This document shows, in pieces, positions 12,248-25,000 of a stretch of DNA of 64,000 nt. Made by a program: the position numbers and the translations under genes. The DNA is from Malurus cyaneus samueli (lineage: Eukaryota > Chordata > Aves > Passeriformes > Maluridae), in assembly GCA_009741485.1 (NCBI GenBank), contig CM019217.1:41507298-41571297 (forward strand). The letters run 5' to 3'. The stretch's first letter is position 1, and each line of letters starts with the position of its first letter. Under the pieces are notes generated by a model. The model searched no databases, was not told the origin of the DNA, and saw only the letters and a list, made by a program, of their open reading frames with translations.

Positions 12248-15239
12248 CTGTGACAGCAGACTGACAGAAGGGTAATTGCAGCAAACAACAGGGCAAAGGA
12301 AAAAAGTTAGGTTTCTCTCAGTGCTAATTCCACTTTTGTTGTATCCCACACCATCAGGCAGCCTGCTCCCAATATTCCTGACCAACAAGGCCACAATGCT
12401 TTCTGCACCCACATGGTGAATGTGCTGCAATAATGCAGGCATCCCAGGAACCTCTGATCCCCAAATCAAAAGTTAAGGCATAATTTCTCTGTTAGAAACA
12501 AACGTTTACAGAATTAAAGAACTTGCACTATGTGGTGCCCTTACATGAGTCAGCCCCTTAAAGAGGGCAGGAGTTGATGGAATGGATTAGAAATGCGATT
12601 TTTAATTTCACATTGCTTATTGAGCAGCTGTGTTTCAAGGTCACAAAAGTTGCATGTTGTACAGAATCACAACTAGTTCAATAAAATACATTCCCCTATA
12701 TTTTTAAAAGCTAAAGGGAACAATTTTAGGAGATTTGTCCATTTTGAGGCTAATAGGGCTTGTGCAGATCTTAAAAAGTAATGTAATACTGTAGAAAATG
12801 AAAAATTAAAACAGCTATGTGACACAGAAAAAAAAAAGAGACAAAACTCTCCAGGCTCATTTTGCCTAGGGAAAAGGAGATGAGGTAGCAAAATAGAGCT
12901 AAAATGGTAACGTTGCAAACATATTTGAAACAGTTTTGTCACATGCAGGGTTGGAATTCAATCCAACAGAAGGCAAAACATTTTTGTCAGCCAAAATACC
13001 CCAGCCCTTGACCCTACTGTGACTCTTACCAGAACACACAAAGATCTTCCACCCTGGGAAGATCTCAAGCAGACCTAAGTATCAGTTCATATTTCCACAT
13101 CCATGAACATTTCTCTGTCCCAAGGAGTGGCAACTTTATTTCTTGGTGAGAAACTCATTCCTCAGGGAAGTCTGCTCTCTCTCAAACACCATTTTGTCAG
13201 ATCATAGTGGAATCTCACTTGTAGTTCCAAATGGAAAAAATCCAGTTTATGAAATTATATTTGAGTATTTGACTGTCACTCCTAAGCCCTTCAGCCATGT
13301 GTTGGCCTTTAGGATTTCGAGACAAAGTGCTACTCTACTTGTACTGCTTAAACTGTTTTAGCTTTGGGATTCTGCCAGACAGACAACTGACTGCAACTAT
13401 TATAAGAGTAATTTTCCAGCATGTGGATTGCTAGCATGTGTTCTCTTAAGCTAATTTTATATGGGATCAGAAGCCCTACAGGTCACAGTCTCATGGTTCG
13501 TCACTTGGCTGCATGTTCTTTATATCCAAAATCCTGTTTCATATGTTTAGTCCTGACTGATCTCTTCAACTGTGTAAGTACAGAAAACCAAAGGATATGG
13601 TGTATAGATTATCAACAGAGAGCTTTGCTATGTAACTTTTTAATTTAGAGAGAAAACTAGGGAGGAAGACTGGCAGAATTTTGGCACAAGACTTGGTTAT
13701 TTTGTAATATAGTTCATGTTTACTGCTGTAGCCTTGAAATAATTTTTACATATGAGGAGAACTCCTCCATCAGATCTGTGAGCCTCCTTGCTACTTACAC
13801 AAGAAAGAAAACAATTCAGTTGCTTGTTCAAATTAACATTTGAATTATTTCTAGTCACATCTTCTAAAAAAATCATAGAATCTGACTTCAGAGTTGGAGA
13901 ACTTTTCAAATTTGGGTATTATTTTGTCCTTTACAGCTGTCTTTAGTTCCAAAAACTCCTTGGCCACCCAGTCAAGCCATACCACGTAAGTACTCATTAA
14001 TGCAGGTCTTCTCCGCTCTCTCCCAGAACTTGACTATTTTATGTCTGCCAGCCTCTTCCTCTTCCTACCCTGCCACCATCCCAAACATTTGGATTCTGAG
14101 ACTGGCTCAGTGCCCTTTAGAAAGAAATTCAACCAGCTGACATGATGAACAGCTTAACTACAATTTTTTTAAAGTAGGGAAATCAGGGCAGAGGAGTTTC
14201 ATGAAGTCTTACAAGGCCCAGGTGGAAAAACAGGTTGGTGAACCGCACAAATCACCAAGACAGTCCAATTGTTCATAAATATCAAACTGGTCAGAAGCTG
14301 GAGCAATCTCAGTCCTTTTCTGCTCCTAGTTAAGGTGTGCAATCTCTTCCCTTGCCTCTTTGAGCCAAATTCAACTTGTTAACCCAGCAGCACTTTTTTT
14401 TTTCCTGCAAGCACACTTCACCTGCCTGTAGGAGACCCACTGCACAACAGAGCAAGGCACAGAATAAGCAGGTTGTAGATGCAGCTGGTATGACAGGAGG
14501 AAAGATCAGACAGGTAATTGGATTTTCTCCTCTCTATCAAGTCCTTGATGCCAAAGTTCCTGGGCTTTTTGTCTTACTTCCAACCCTTGCTAGCCTGCCC
14601 AACAAGCAAACAAGCATCTCAGTCTAGAAGTAAGAAGTGCTTACACACTAAAAATCAGACTAACTCGGACCTGCTCAAAGCAGCACGACTACATTTGATC
14701 ACCTCAGCTCTTTTTATTTCTAAATAAAAACTTACCAATAAGCTAGAATATTCAACAGAAAGTCAGGTCCTAGAAGACTTGACAGAAATCAAAGACTGAA
14801 ACTAATTCACATGAAATGCACTAACCATTTCATTATCTAGTAGACGCAAGGGGTCACTCATTCCTGTTTGGTTGAGTAATTTTAAAAAATGGATATATTA
14901 TCTAAGTAACCCAAATGCTTATGGAAAGACCTAAGCCACACAGGTGTGTGGAAACTCGGCAGGACCTATTCCAACAGTCAGGTGTCCTCTTTTTCCATTA
15001 TTTTTTGCCCATATTTTTCACACCATAAGAGTTCTTGTTTACATGTTAAGTGGGTTAAAGTTTCCAAAGATGACAATAGCATTGAATCAGGTTCCAAATT
15101 TTGTGCAGCAAAGGACTGGACACTTCTCATAACAGTTACTTTGCTAATGGGTTATCTATGAGTCCATGCACTGTTAGACCTTGGCCACAACAATGACAGC
15201 TACTTCAGAAGCTTTAAAAGGAAGATACCAAATACCACT
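12248..15239. other. Flanking sequence between segment A and the FNIP2 3' end
   Basis: No recognised gene. On the minus strand near 13804-13882, a frame (DSMIFLEDVTRNNSNVNLNK) ends at a consensus donor gtaagt, but its acceptor is weak. An inverted repeat occurs at 13042-13065. Confidence 0.6.
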
Positions 15240-15257
15240 TCCATTGATTTCAGAAAG

Positions 15258-15263
15258 TTTATT
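15258..15263 (-). terminator. Candidate distal FNIP2 poly(A) signal
   Basis: AATAAA on the minus strand, about 3.75 kb after the FNIP2 stop. The other AATAAA that I noticed between the stop and here is at 17951-17956. Which of the two is used, or both, cannot be decided from sequence. Confidence 0.4.
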
Positions 15264-16883
15264 GCACCAAATGCCGCAAAGAAATAGACCAAAATGATAT
15301 AGTACATAAACAACTATAAGAAAAAAAAACCATGTAGTTTGACACTGGTATTCAGTCATTCCTAAAAAAGCCTATGTTCTCCAAACATGCAATAAGCAAC
15401 ACATATTTCTCTACTGTGGAAAACTTGCCATGTATGTCAAATTACCTCATTTGACCTCAACACCCCCCTCCCCCCTAACACCCTCAACTTTTTTTTAAAA
15501 AAAAAAACAAAAGGAAAATGTCTAGACTATATTCAGTAGTTCAGACTTGATTTTTATGTGGGTTCTTTTAACTGAAGTGGAAGTTATACTTGTAGGGTAA
15601 GTGATAATTTTGCATAAACCTTATATACAAGAGTGGGATGCATCTGAAAAAAGTTTTTGACTTCAAGAGTAAAGATGCATGTAACGGGGAGTGGGGAAAA
15701 TCGATCTGTAATTCTGGAGGATGCCATCAGGAATGCGAATTACAGGATCGGTGTCTATTAGCTTTTTGGGGGCAAAAAGCAATTGTATAGGTTAGTTCAG
15801 AAACTACCTACTGAAATGAAAATGTTTAAACCGTGGTATTGTCTGGGGTTAAAGAATTAATCTAAATTAAATTCTACAATTTAGCAGTTCATTCCTTCCC
15901 TATGTTTAGTCTTGCCTGAAAACAGCATACATTCTTTAAATTTCAGTGTGTAAACTGCATTTATGTGGGATTTTGGAAAGACTGTGCACTCCCACCTAAC
16001 CAAGAAAGTATGTACTTAAGTTTACAAAAAAACCTCCATAATACTGATAAAAACAACTTTGGAATATTTGAAAATTAAGCTACATTATCAATTTTCAACA
16101 CAGCTGTACATTCATATCACTTTTCATCCTATTAAAATAAAACCAGAAACATGCCCTAAAAATGTCTAAAAAACACATCTGTAAATACTTACAGCCCTGT
16201 GTCATGCCACACCAATTTACATAAACATCAAGATGCTACCAAAAACAAGTTAAAGACTTCGAGTCAAAAAAAAGCCCTAGAAAGTGGAATCCTGTCAACT
16301 GAGGTAGTATATTTGGTGGAGGGGAAAATATGTAATTAGCTTTCATTAATCTAAAGCCTTTTTAAAGCAATAAAGAGCTTTCATTTTGAATTTTCTTCTC
16401 CCCAAAACTAAAACTGTGAGAATAAAATAGTTCAACATGTAATTTCTGAAGAGCAGCAAAATGTTAGAGAAAGCAGCAAGAACTATAAAGTTTTAGCCTG
16501 GGTTGAAGAAAATACAAGTGCTTTTGACCATCAGCTCACATGCCACCACAAAATTAATTGATATCTCGTCCAAAGGCAGATTTTTTTTTAACAGTTTATG
16601 TAAAATCAGGTATATTATTGGTTATGGTATTAATCTTGGAAATCACTGAATGTTTGCTGACCTCTGTCCTCTTTAGAAAATCTGTGATAATAAAAGCACA
16701 TCTTTATGTTAGCATCTATTTCTTCAAAGAACTGTCAGTCTGTTCAAATACAAACCTCACTTATACTTTTAAAAGAACTGGACTGGCTTTTAATGATCTC
16801 AGCTACTGTTTAAGAGTGACATGAAATAAAGTACATGAGGATTTCTATATACACTCAGAAGCAGTTTCATAGTCTTACACATG

Positions 16884-16897
16884 CACACACACACACA
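16884..16897 (+). repeat. (CA)n microsatellite
   Basis: Seven CA units in the presumed FNIP2 3' UTR. Confidence 0.9.
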
Positions 16898-17950
16898 TTC
16901 TCCATCAAAAGGGTAATTTAGGAATAGTGACTTGCTCTGTGGTTCTTTGTCTTAACCTTGTGAAATAGAAAGTGATATCTGCTAAAAGCCATATGCAGAG
17001 GTAAGTTTACTTTCCAGCAGATAGGATTCACAGACCAAAGATATAAAAAGTTTGCTTAACTGTAAGTGGGAGGAGAGAACCTGAACCATAGAAAGATTTT
17101 ACCCTTTTTAGGCAGAAGACTAGGGAGAAGTATGAAAATGCAATAAAAGAAACATCTGGAATGTCAGGTAAGAAAATCAGCATAGAAGGAACAGCTTTAG
17201 AATTTTAAATAACCCTCTGCATAAACAACCTCTTTTCACAGTAGGCTAGTCTACCTATTTCCCTCAAAAAGCAACACAAGGTTAATCAAGAACCCCCATC
17301 ACATTGAAACAATTCACAATAAGCACATTTCATTATTTCAAATCGCTGAAAGTTTACTGTAGAAAAGTCCAAACATCAAAGTAGTAGGAAATAAAAACAC
17401 TTTTAATAAAAGTGTGTCCCTTCAGTGTTAAAAATCTGTAACCACCAACATGGAGAACTCACAACTGGTGACCAGGAGTTTTGTAATAGAATTCACTATT
17501 TTCAAGCAATTGCGTTGCCAGGAATTTGCTTGCAAGATGACAATTTCAGACACCGCATTCACAGTGGCTCACAACAGAACGGTCCAACATTGAGTTTTCC
17601 GTTTAAGAATGTCTTGATCCTTTGTTCTCTCCTCAGTCTGGTCCATAGTTTCATATCCAGCTTAACAGTGCTTTACGCAAAAAAAGTATTTTTTACATTC
17701 ATTTTAATCAACCACGTGAAAACAGTGAAGTACAAAATTTTATTTTGCTTTCTAGAAACACCAAAGGCCAGTATCAACTAGTGGAGTAGTTGTTTCTGGC
17801 ATCAGAGTAGTTAACCTATTAAGGAAAGGCACCTGGATGATAGTTCAAGATTTCTGTAGAATGAAAAAGGGTACTTGCAAACATTCAGAGTAGTATCAAA
17901 TATTGGGGCTTGCCCCCTACATTTCATTTTACTTCAAACAACGTTCGTCT

Positions 17951-17956
17951 TTTATT
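17951..17956 (-). terminator. Candidate proximal FNIP2 poly(A) signal
   Basis: AATAAA on the minus strand about 1.05 kb after the FNIP2 stop codon. Use here would give a short 3' UTR isoform. Assignment is by motif only. Confidence 0.35.
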
Positions 17957-19009
17957 CCTACTCAGAGTGACAACTCGTGGCTGGAAAAAAGTAATACTTT
18001 TGACTAAAGGTTTGGTGGGGGTTGGTTGTTGCGTTGTATTTCTCCAATACGATTGTCTTCAGTTTGTGCCAATTGTTTGGTGTATGTGCACACGGACACG
18101 TGCTCACAGCACTGGCATCGTTCAGAAGTTTTTCAAATTCATACTCCTTGGAGATTGATGACACCAAGACAAGTTTAGTTCCCAGGACCGCAGTCATACA
18201 GTAAATCAAAGAGTTACTAAAGTTGCATCAGCAACAATTGTAAACTTGTAGCAGAAGTTCCATAAGGCTTTCCCACAAAAATCCCTCTCTTGAAAGTCCA
18301 TTCCATTCCAACTGCAGCCATGGGCCCATCTGAATGCCTCCTCATTAAAACAGAAGCAGCCACAGCTCTCAATGTCTTGTCCTTAAAAGGAAAAGTCACA
18401 TCAACCTCATGCACACCTCCATTCCCACATGACATTTGGCTGCTGAATCCACGTTTCTTGTTCTGAGCCCATCACTTCTACTACACAAAATCACACATAT
18501 GCTCTGCAAGAAAATCATGTCCCACCTAATACACTTGTGTATAGGAATGCTATATACAGAGTTTACAGCTCCTCCTCCTCTCCTCCCCAGCAAAGAAACA
18601 TACACCACACCACACTCACAAGCATAGTATTATGAAACCCATTCTAACCCACTTGTTCTTTTAACCAGTACTTCATGGTTTGAGCAGCGTTTTGGATGGC
18701 AGCACCTGGTCTGCCACATAGTGTTAACTTTTGTCCTTTGAATAAAAATAAAATGCAAGGATGCAATCTCTTGATTTAAGTCAGAAGTGAGATTGTAAGA
18801 AAAACCTGAATGCCTTTTGTGTTAATGTAAACTGAAGTCCTCCAATAAAAGGTCCGGTTGAAATCAGAATCGGAAGGTGGTAGAGTGTACACTCATCACC
18901 TGCTTTCATCAGTGCTCCCCTTTACCAGTGTTTGGCACCTCTGTTCTTCATTCAACATTCCCATTTTCATCATTTTACTTTAAGGGAATGACTATCCTGA
19001 GAATTTAAC

Positions 19010-19088
19010 TTATAAGAGTATTTGAGCAACATATGGGGAATGAGTACTTGCTATAGCAGCCAACAAAGGCAAGTCATTGGATTCAATC
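19010..19088 (-). CDS. FNIP2: FNIP2 exon 17, coding part (C-terminus and stop)
   Basis: 79 coding nt: one base completing Gly, 25 codons and TAA at 19010-19012. Encodes [20 protein letters not shown] followed by AQILL, the invariant FNIP C-terminus. Acceptor tttctag|GATTG. The 3' UTR continues toward lower coordinates. Confidence 0.96.
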
Positions 19089-22000
19089 CTAGAAATTAAA
19101 AAAAAGAGACAGACTTTAAAATAATATACATTGACTTTTGCAAGAGAAACACAAGATGATACTTTTCAACCACTTTAAAGAAACTGAAAGTGTTTTTCTA
19201 TGACTAAGTTCGTAGTTTAATTATTTATTGTCAATACTCATATACTAACAGTAAAGATAGGTAAATAATGCTTAAAATCAAGAAGTACCCAGCATTTAAG
19301 CAAAAGAGAGCAGAATTACATTCAGTGCTATATAATCTTTTGTGGTTTAAATAAAAGACCTATTATTTATTTGCTAAACCATATGCCTTAGCTTGTAGTC
19401 TTACCAGTGTGCAAGCACCAATAAGCCCAGTTTAACCAAGTACCAAATATGAGCTTATAGAAGATTATGCATTTCAGGTTTTGAATATGACTCAGTTCAT
19501 TACACAGTAGTACTTTCTTGCCAAAAATCACCAAAAGCTGGAATTTTTAATTATTATGTAACAGTTCAAGCAACATCTCTCAAGTGCCATGGTCACTTTC
19601 CAACCCTTTCCAAATGTGAAGAGGCCAGGATATATGTATATACTTATATATATATATTTAACACAGTGAAAATGCTTATTTCAGGGTTTCACCATTTACA
19701 GCTACATTTCTGAGTAAGAAATCTTAAACAGTCTGGAAAAAGATAAATTAGATTTAATCTACAAGTACTAAAAAACATCTTGAGAAAGTGTATTTACTTC
19801 TTCCCCTCTTCTGCTGTCAGGCATATCCCTAAAGGTAACATGCCAATCAAGTACAATTAGCAGAAGACAGCTGCTGAAGAGGACACCTGGTTTTTTTCTA
19901 CACCTGCTTTTTGAGACCCTCTCTTCCCTCAAGATACAAATGCACCACCTAACCTTCCATAAATTCTGAAGTATTTGTTGGGGATGAAGTTTTCATTAAG
20001 GAGATCACAACAGAAGAGAGTGTGTATAAATGCATGGATAATTTCTTAATGACCAAAACCCAAACTCTCTTTATTCCGAAGATATAAGAATGACAAGTAT
20101 TTTGTTGTTGCTGTATAAACATGTCCTGATTTCCAGACAGCTTAGTAGAACCCATTTTTGCACCTTATTAGGCATATGAAAGAAGACTGTTAAATATGAA
20201 GCAAATCCTCATGGGAACAAGTTGTCAACACTCAGATGAAAATGAAAAATACCTGCCCCAGCTTTTGCCATTGCTTAAGACTGATACCTGCAGTACTCAC
20301 CCCAATACAACTCCCAGTTCCTTTACATGCACTCTTGTATGTCCTCGCAGATATTCTGAAAGCATTTTGCTTTTGAGATACATCTCTTGCAGTCTATCCT
20401 CAAGATGCATTATGCACTGTAAATACAGACCAAAAACCTCAGAACAGCTTTTGCAATTGCATGCAAATATTACTGAAATATAAGCATATCACTGTACCTT
20501 GTATCTTAGAAGATAAACTAAACCTCCACTCCAAAATCTAGAAGAGGCAACTGGATTTATTACAATTGTGCTATAAACATTAACAAGTTACACTACACCA
20601 CAAAGAGGAAACCCCTCATGGAACAGGGGCATTCCAGCTCTCCCGGGCAGCAAGTTTGTAGCACAAACTGCACCTCTACTTCCGCTCAAGGAAGTCACTG
20701 TGCTTCTGCCGACTTAAACAGTTCTAATGAGGTTCAAAACCACTCAAGACGTCTTACAAAGAATCATGCCAGAACTCTTGGACCAAGAGGTCTTTGTTAT
20801 AAGTCAGTATTTTCCAAAAGACTCTGTTTAGACAACAGTTTCTAAAATTATCATTCTAGCTCTAAGGCTCTAGTGCCATTCAAGAAACTAAGACTCAAGA
20901 CAGGGAAGACACCAGTACCTTATTCATCATACAACTGTAACTCTTTTGCTGACTGCTTTTCTGTAGCAACTAAGTTAAAAACCCATTTTAGGCATGTTTC
21001 CATAATATTTTAAAATTGCTTAAACATTTGATGCTGATTGCCAAACGGTAATAGTTCAATTTGAAACATCAATTTAATCGTTGCACTTTTCTTCCAGCAG
21101 TGGAATGCTAGAAATGCATATTATTTTTGAATACAGTCATGTGATGTCATTTCTCATATACCAACTACAAGAGATCAGATGAACTTCAGCTTCCAGAAGA
21201 GGGGGTTATTCTGGCAAGGAATAGTAGGCAGCATGTTTTCACAAGCTGAGTAGACAGGAAGTAGTATCATGTATTTTGCTCTAGGACAAAGGTACGTTCA
21301 ATTTGAGATACTCCTTCTTTTCAGAGGGATGACCACTTCAAAAATGCTAAATTAGTTCAGGTCTCCAAAATCAAGAGATGAAAGCAGGTAGCACATGCAG
21401 AACCTCACATTATCAAAGGTATAATCATCCAGCAGGCACAGACAGCAATTAGAAGGAGTAGCAGCAAACAGCTTCAGGCCATCATCCCATGTACTGCGAG
21501 TTGAACGAAACCTCTACGTATTAGAAGTGAGATCTGGTGAAACCAGTTTTGTTAATTAAAAAACCAATGAGAAAAAAAAAAATCACTCAGGCTTGTAGGT
21601 AGCCTAATATGTGTTTTTCTGATCATGTGGAGCAAGATGAAAATGTTTAATTATTTTTTCAATGAGCTAATACCAAGTCTTAATCATGGAAGATAAAGAG
21701 GCATTTTAAAAAACATGCTACAAGGTGGTAGAGTACAATAACTGCTACCAATGGAGGGAAGGCAGAAGCCTTTTGATCATAGTCTGATCAATTTGCTTCA
21801 AGCAAATTTTCACTCAAGTAATTATAATCATAACACTTCTGATTCTGGCCAAAAGGGAAGCACTCTTACCTTTTCCATTACAGGTAACTCTAATGCAAAA
21901 AGCCTATGAACACTTTCTGAGTGCTTCAGGGGTGCATGAAGCTGATTTGCAAAGTAGCAGTTCACTGTGTTTTATTATAGTATTTGTGTTAAGGATTATG

Positions 22001-25000
22001 GATTTTTTTTGGTAGGTATGAGGGAGCAAGCAAGGAAGAATCACACATTATTTTTAAAAAGTGATTGTTTACATCGTATTATCTATTCCTTCTGAATGCC
22101 AGCAAAGAAGCAAAAGACATTTCTCCCCACAAGCCTGGTACATGAATCCATTTTGCTCAGTGCCACAATACTTGTCTCTTTTTTGTATTAGCTTCCTCTG
22201 CAGTTTTTCTCATTGACCAAATGCAAAAAAAGTCAAGTAACTTCTAAAATAGAAGAGTAGCTTAAATTGTGTTTAAAGGTGCAGGTAAAACTTTTGACAT
22301 ATCGCTGAAATGCACCAGCTGCAGTGAGCACTTTCATCTCACCAGGGCATACTGCAAAGCTCTCTGCAGCACCATTACCAGTCTGAAGTGCCACAACAAA
22401 GGTATCACGCACCACTTGCTTTTCATCTGGTTTCAAGTTGGGTTTTCTTTTTTATTAGTACCACAAAACCCCACAAATACTTATTTATCTGAACAGTAAC
22501 TGCATGTAAAGAGATATGCACTACTAAAGGAAACTTCAAACATACTGCATCACGGTCATCTCTGACTGATAGCAGTACATATGTTTAATCCAAACTTAAA
22601 TCAACAGAAATACTACCATTAAAAAAACACACTTGCAGAGTTTAGGAACACTTCCATGCACTAGTGTTGTTTTAGCAGAGCTGCAAAATCCACTGACAGA
22701 AGGATCAAAGTTTCTCTAACATGGATTATCGAAGATTTACAAACTACTAGCACTGTCACAACTCCTTTTTGTAAGAAAAAGGAAATTAAAAAAATGAAAA
22801 TCATTCTGTCTCCAGATCCCCACCAAACCACACAAATCATATAGAAACTGCATGCACAAATCCTGAGGTAACACTGGAAAGAACATTTCAGTTGCAAAAT
22901 CAACTATTCAAGTTTAAAAATGCCAGAATTTAAGGCATGACTTTGCTAGTGTTAGGATACAATTTCAACCACAGTTGTGTATTTTGTGATGCCCAGAAGA
23001 ATCCAGAGGAAACACTCAAAAACATACCCACATATTTTGCCTAGCACTTGACTTGAAGAACTTAGTGTAATCAATACCACAAATTTAATCCAAAACAGTG
23101 CCAACCAGTACTATTTACAGCTGTTAGTGTTTAGCTCTATCTTCCTCTTCCATCTGCTGGCACAGTCTTTACACAGGATTCCTACAAAGTGTCTCAAGGC
23201 TATCTGCTGAAGGACAAATCAATTCTGTTAATTAGAAAAGGGGTGACTACTGAAAAACCACTTTTTAGCATGTGATTGTAGGTGAGGGGAGACAAATTGT
23301 GCTACAGTTATCACAGAGTCATGGGTAATTTTGTTGTAAACAGCTAAACCTGCATTACTGATTTGCTCTGATGAACTCTATTGCAAATGAGGACAGGAAA
23401 GGATGCTGTGGGATAAAGAATATGGAACACAGCAAAGTAACATCCCCTGCTGCAACCCACCCATTCCTAGGTGTCTAATTCCATCAATCCTATGGAGCCA
23501 CTGGCAAAGCTACCCAAGAGAGCACTTGCTAAAATATGTATAAAACAGAAAGGTCAACTAAACAAAGAGGCACAGTTAGTTGGAGAGGAGAGAAAAGAGG
23601 CATGCACTGCATAGGATTGAATAGAAGCCCCAAAAATAGAAAGCTGTATGCCAGAACCAAGATTTGGTAGATAAGACACTTCAACAACTTACAGAACAGA
23701 GAAGGGTGGAACTTATACAAACATCGGCTTCACCCCCCAGAAAAACAAAAAACAGCACCAAACAATAAAAAAAAAAACGCGATAACTAAGTAAAAGCGAT
23801 TTAGACAAAAATTAAACAGACGACAATTACATAAAAAACAAGAAAAAACGAGAATAAACAACATTAAAACCAAAAAAACAAAATACCAGACAACAAACCC
23901 CAGAAAATCCAAAAAACCCAAACCCTCCCAAAAAACCCCAACTCACCACACAAAAAAACCCCAAAACCAAAAAAAACAAACAAATAACAAAACAAAAACC
24001 CCACAAAATAAAAACCCACCCACCCCCCAAAATAGCCTACCAAAAAAAACCCAGATTTAAGAGTCCTAAATATAAACACATAAGGACCATGCTAAAATTG
24101 CCTAAACAAGTTTTGGCATGTGTATTTTGGAGTTGTGAACTTTATTCTGATCTAGTCAATGTAAATTACTGCCAAACCAGTATCCATTACTGGACTGCAG
24201 CACGGATTCTTTTCAATATGTTGTAACAGTTCTGCATTATTTCAGGCATCAATTCATTGATACTGCAATACAGTGTACAGAACTCTGTGTTTGCTCTCTG
24301 AGCTTAGCAGTTTTCATTAGCTTCAACCTTCAATGAAGAAATACTTACAAAGTCAGCTGGGACGTTGAGTTTGTAAAGCTGTAAAATAGACTGCAATAGA
24401 CTGGACACTTGACTTGAGACCAGAACGTCCTTGCCCAACTTCATACTGTCCATCATCTTTCTCTGGCTTGTAGCTACCTGTACATTCCATTTATCTGTGT
24501 CTGCAATAATGCAGACAGCTTCTGCTATGGGCTCATCTAGCACTGGATGCTGCAACAGAAACAAAATACAATTATGGGATACTTCCTACTTTTACCCAAC
24601 TGAGTGAATAAGAAAGATATTCAATGAATGTTTTTGTCCAAAAGGAAACCAAAGGCATCTCTCAAAAAATGACAAGAAATACCAACTTTAGTGACAAGGT
24701 TCACATTCAGCAACACTGGATCAGGTAAGTCTTAACCGCCAATTTGATCACGGCATTTAATTTTAATTAGTACCTCAAAGTCAGTACTCCATTTTATTCT
24801 TCTTCATGTATTCCTCCTACCCTTAAGAGATAGGTTTATTTCAAAACAAAGAGCGCAATAATTACACTGATCCAGTGATGGTGAAAGTACATCCAATGTT
24901 TCAGACATATGTGAGGGATTTTACTATGCACACTCAAGTAGGGTTGGAGGGCACCTCTGGAAATCCTCTAGTCCAACTTCTTGCCAAAGCAGTGTCTCCT

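Larger units (their letters stand above)
15240..19009 (-). other. FNIP2: Probable FNIP2 3' UTR (end uncertain)
   Basis: Sequence downstream of the FNIP2 stop codon. No convincing coding frame was seen. AATAAA signals on the minus strand occur at 17951-17956 and 15258-15263; the second would give a 3' UTR of about 3.75 kb, comparable to my recollection of the long human FNIP2 3' UTR. A (CA)n microsatellite (16884-16897) lies inside. The boundary is inferred from signals only. Confidence 0.5.

Noticed and set aside
14731..14790. Consensus donor gtaagt with an upstream open piece (PDFLLNILAY)
   Set aside because: Only about 36 nt open and several competing acceptors; too short to support as an exon.
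18217..18435. 72-codon minus-strand frame (MSCGNGGVHEVDV...)
   Set aside because: Lies in the presumed FNIP2 3' UTR with no initiation or splice context. Treated as a chance frame.
23730..24079. Minus-strand frames rich in Phe, Gly, Val and Leu that look like membrane proteins
   Set aside because: They are a direct consequence of the A/C-only composition of the tract.
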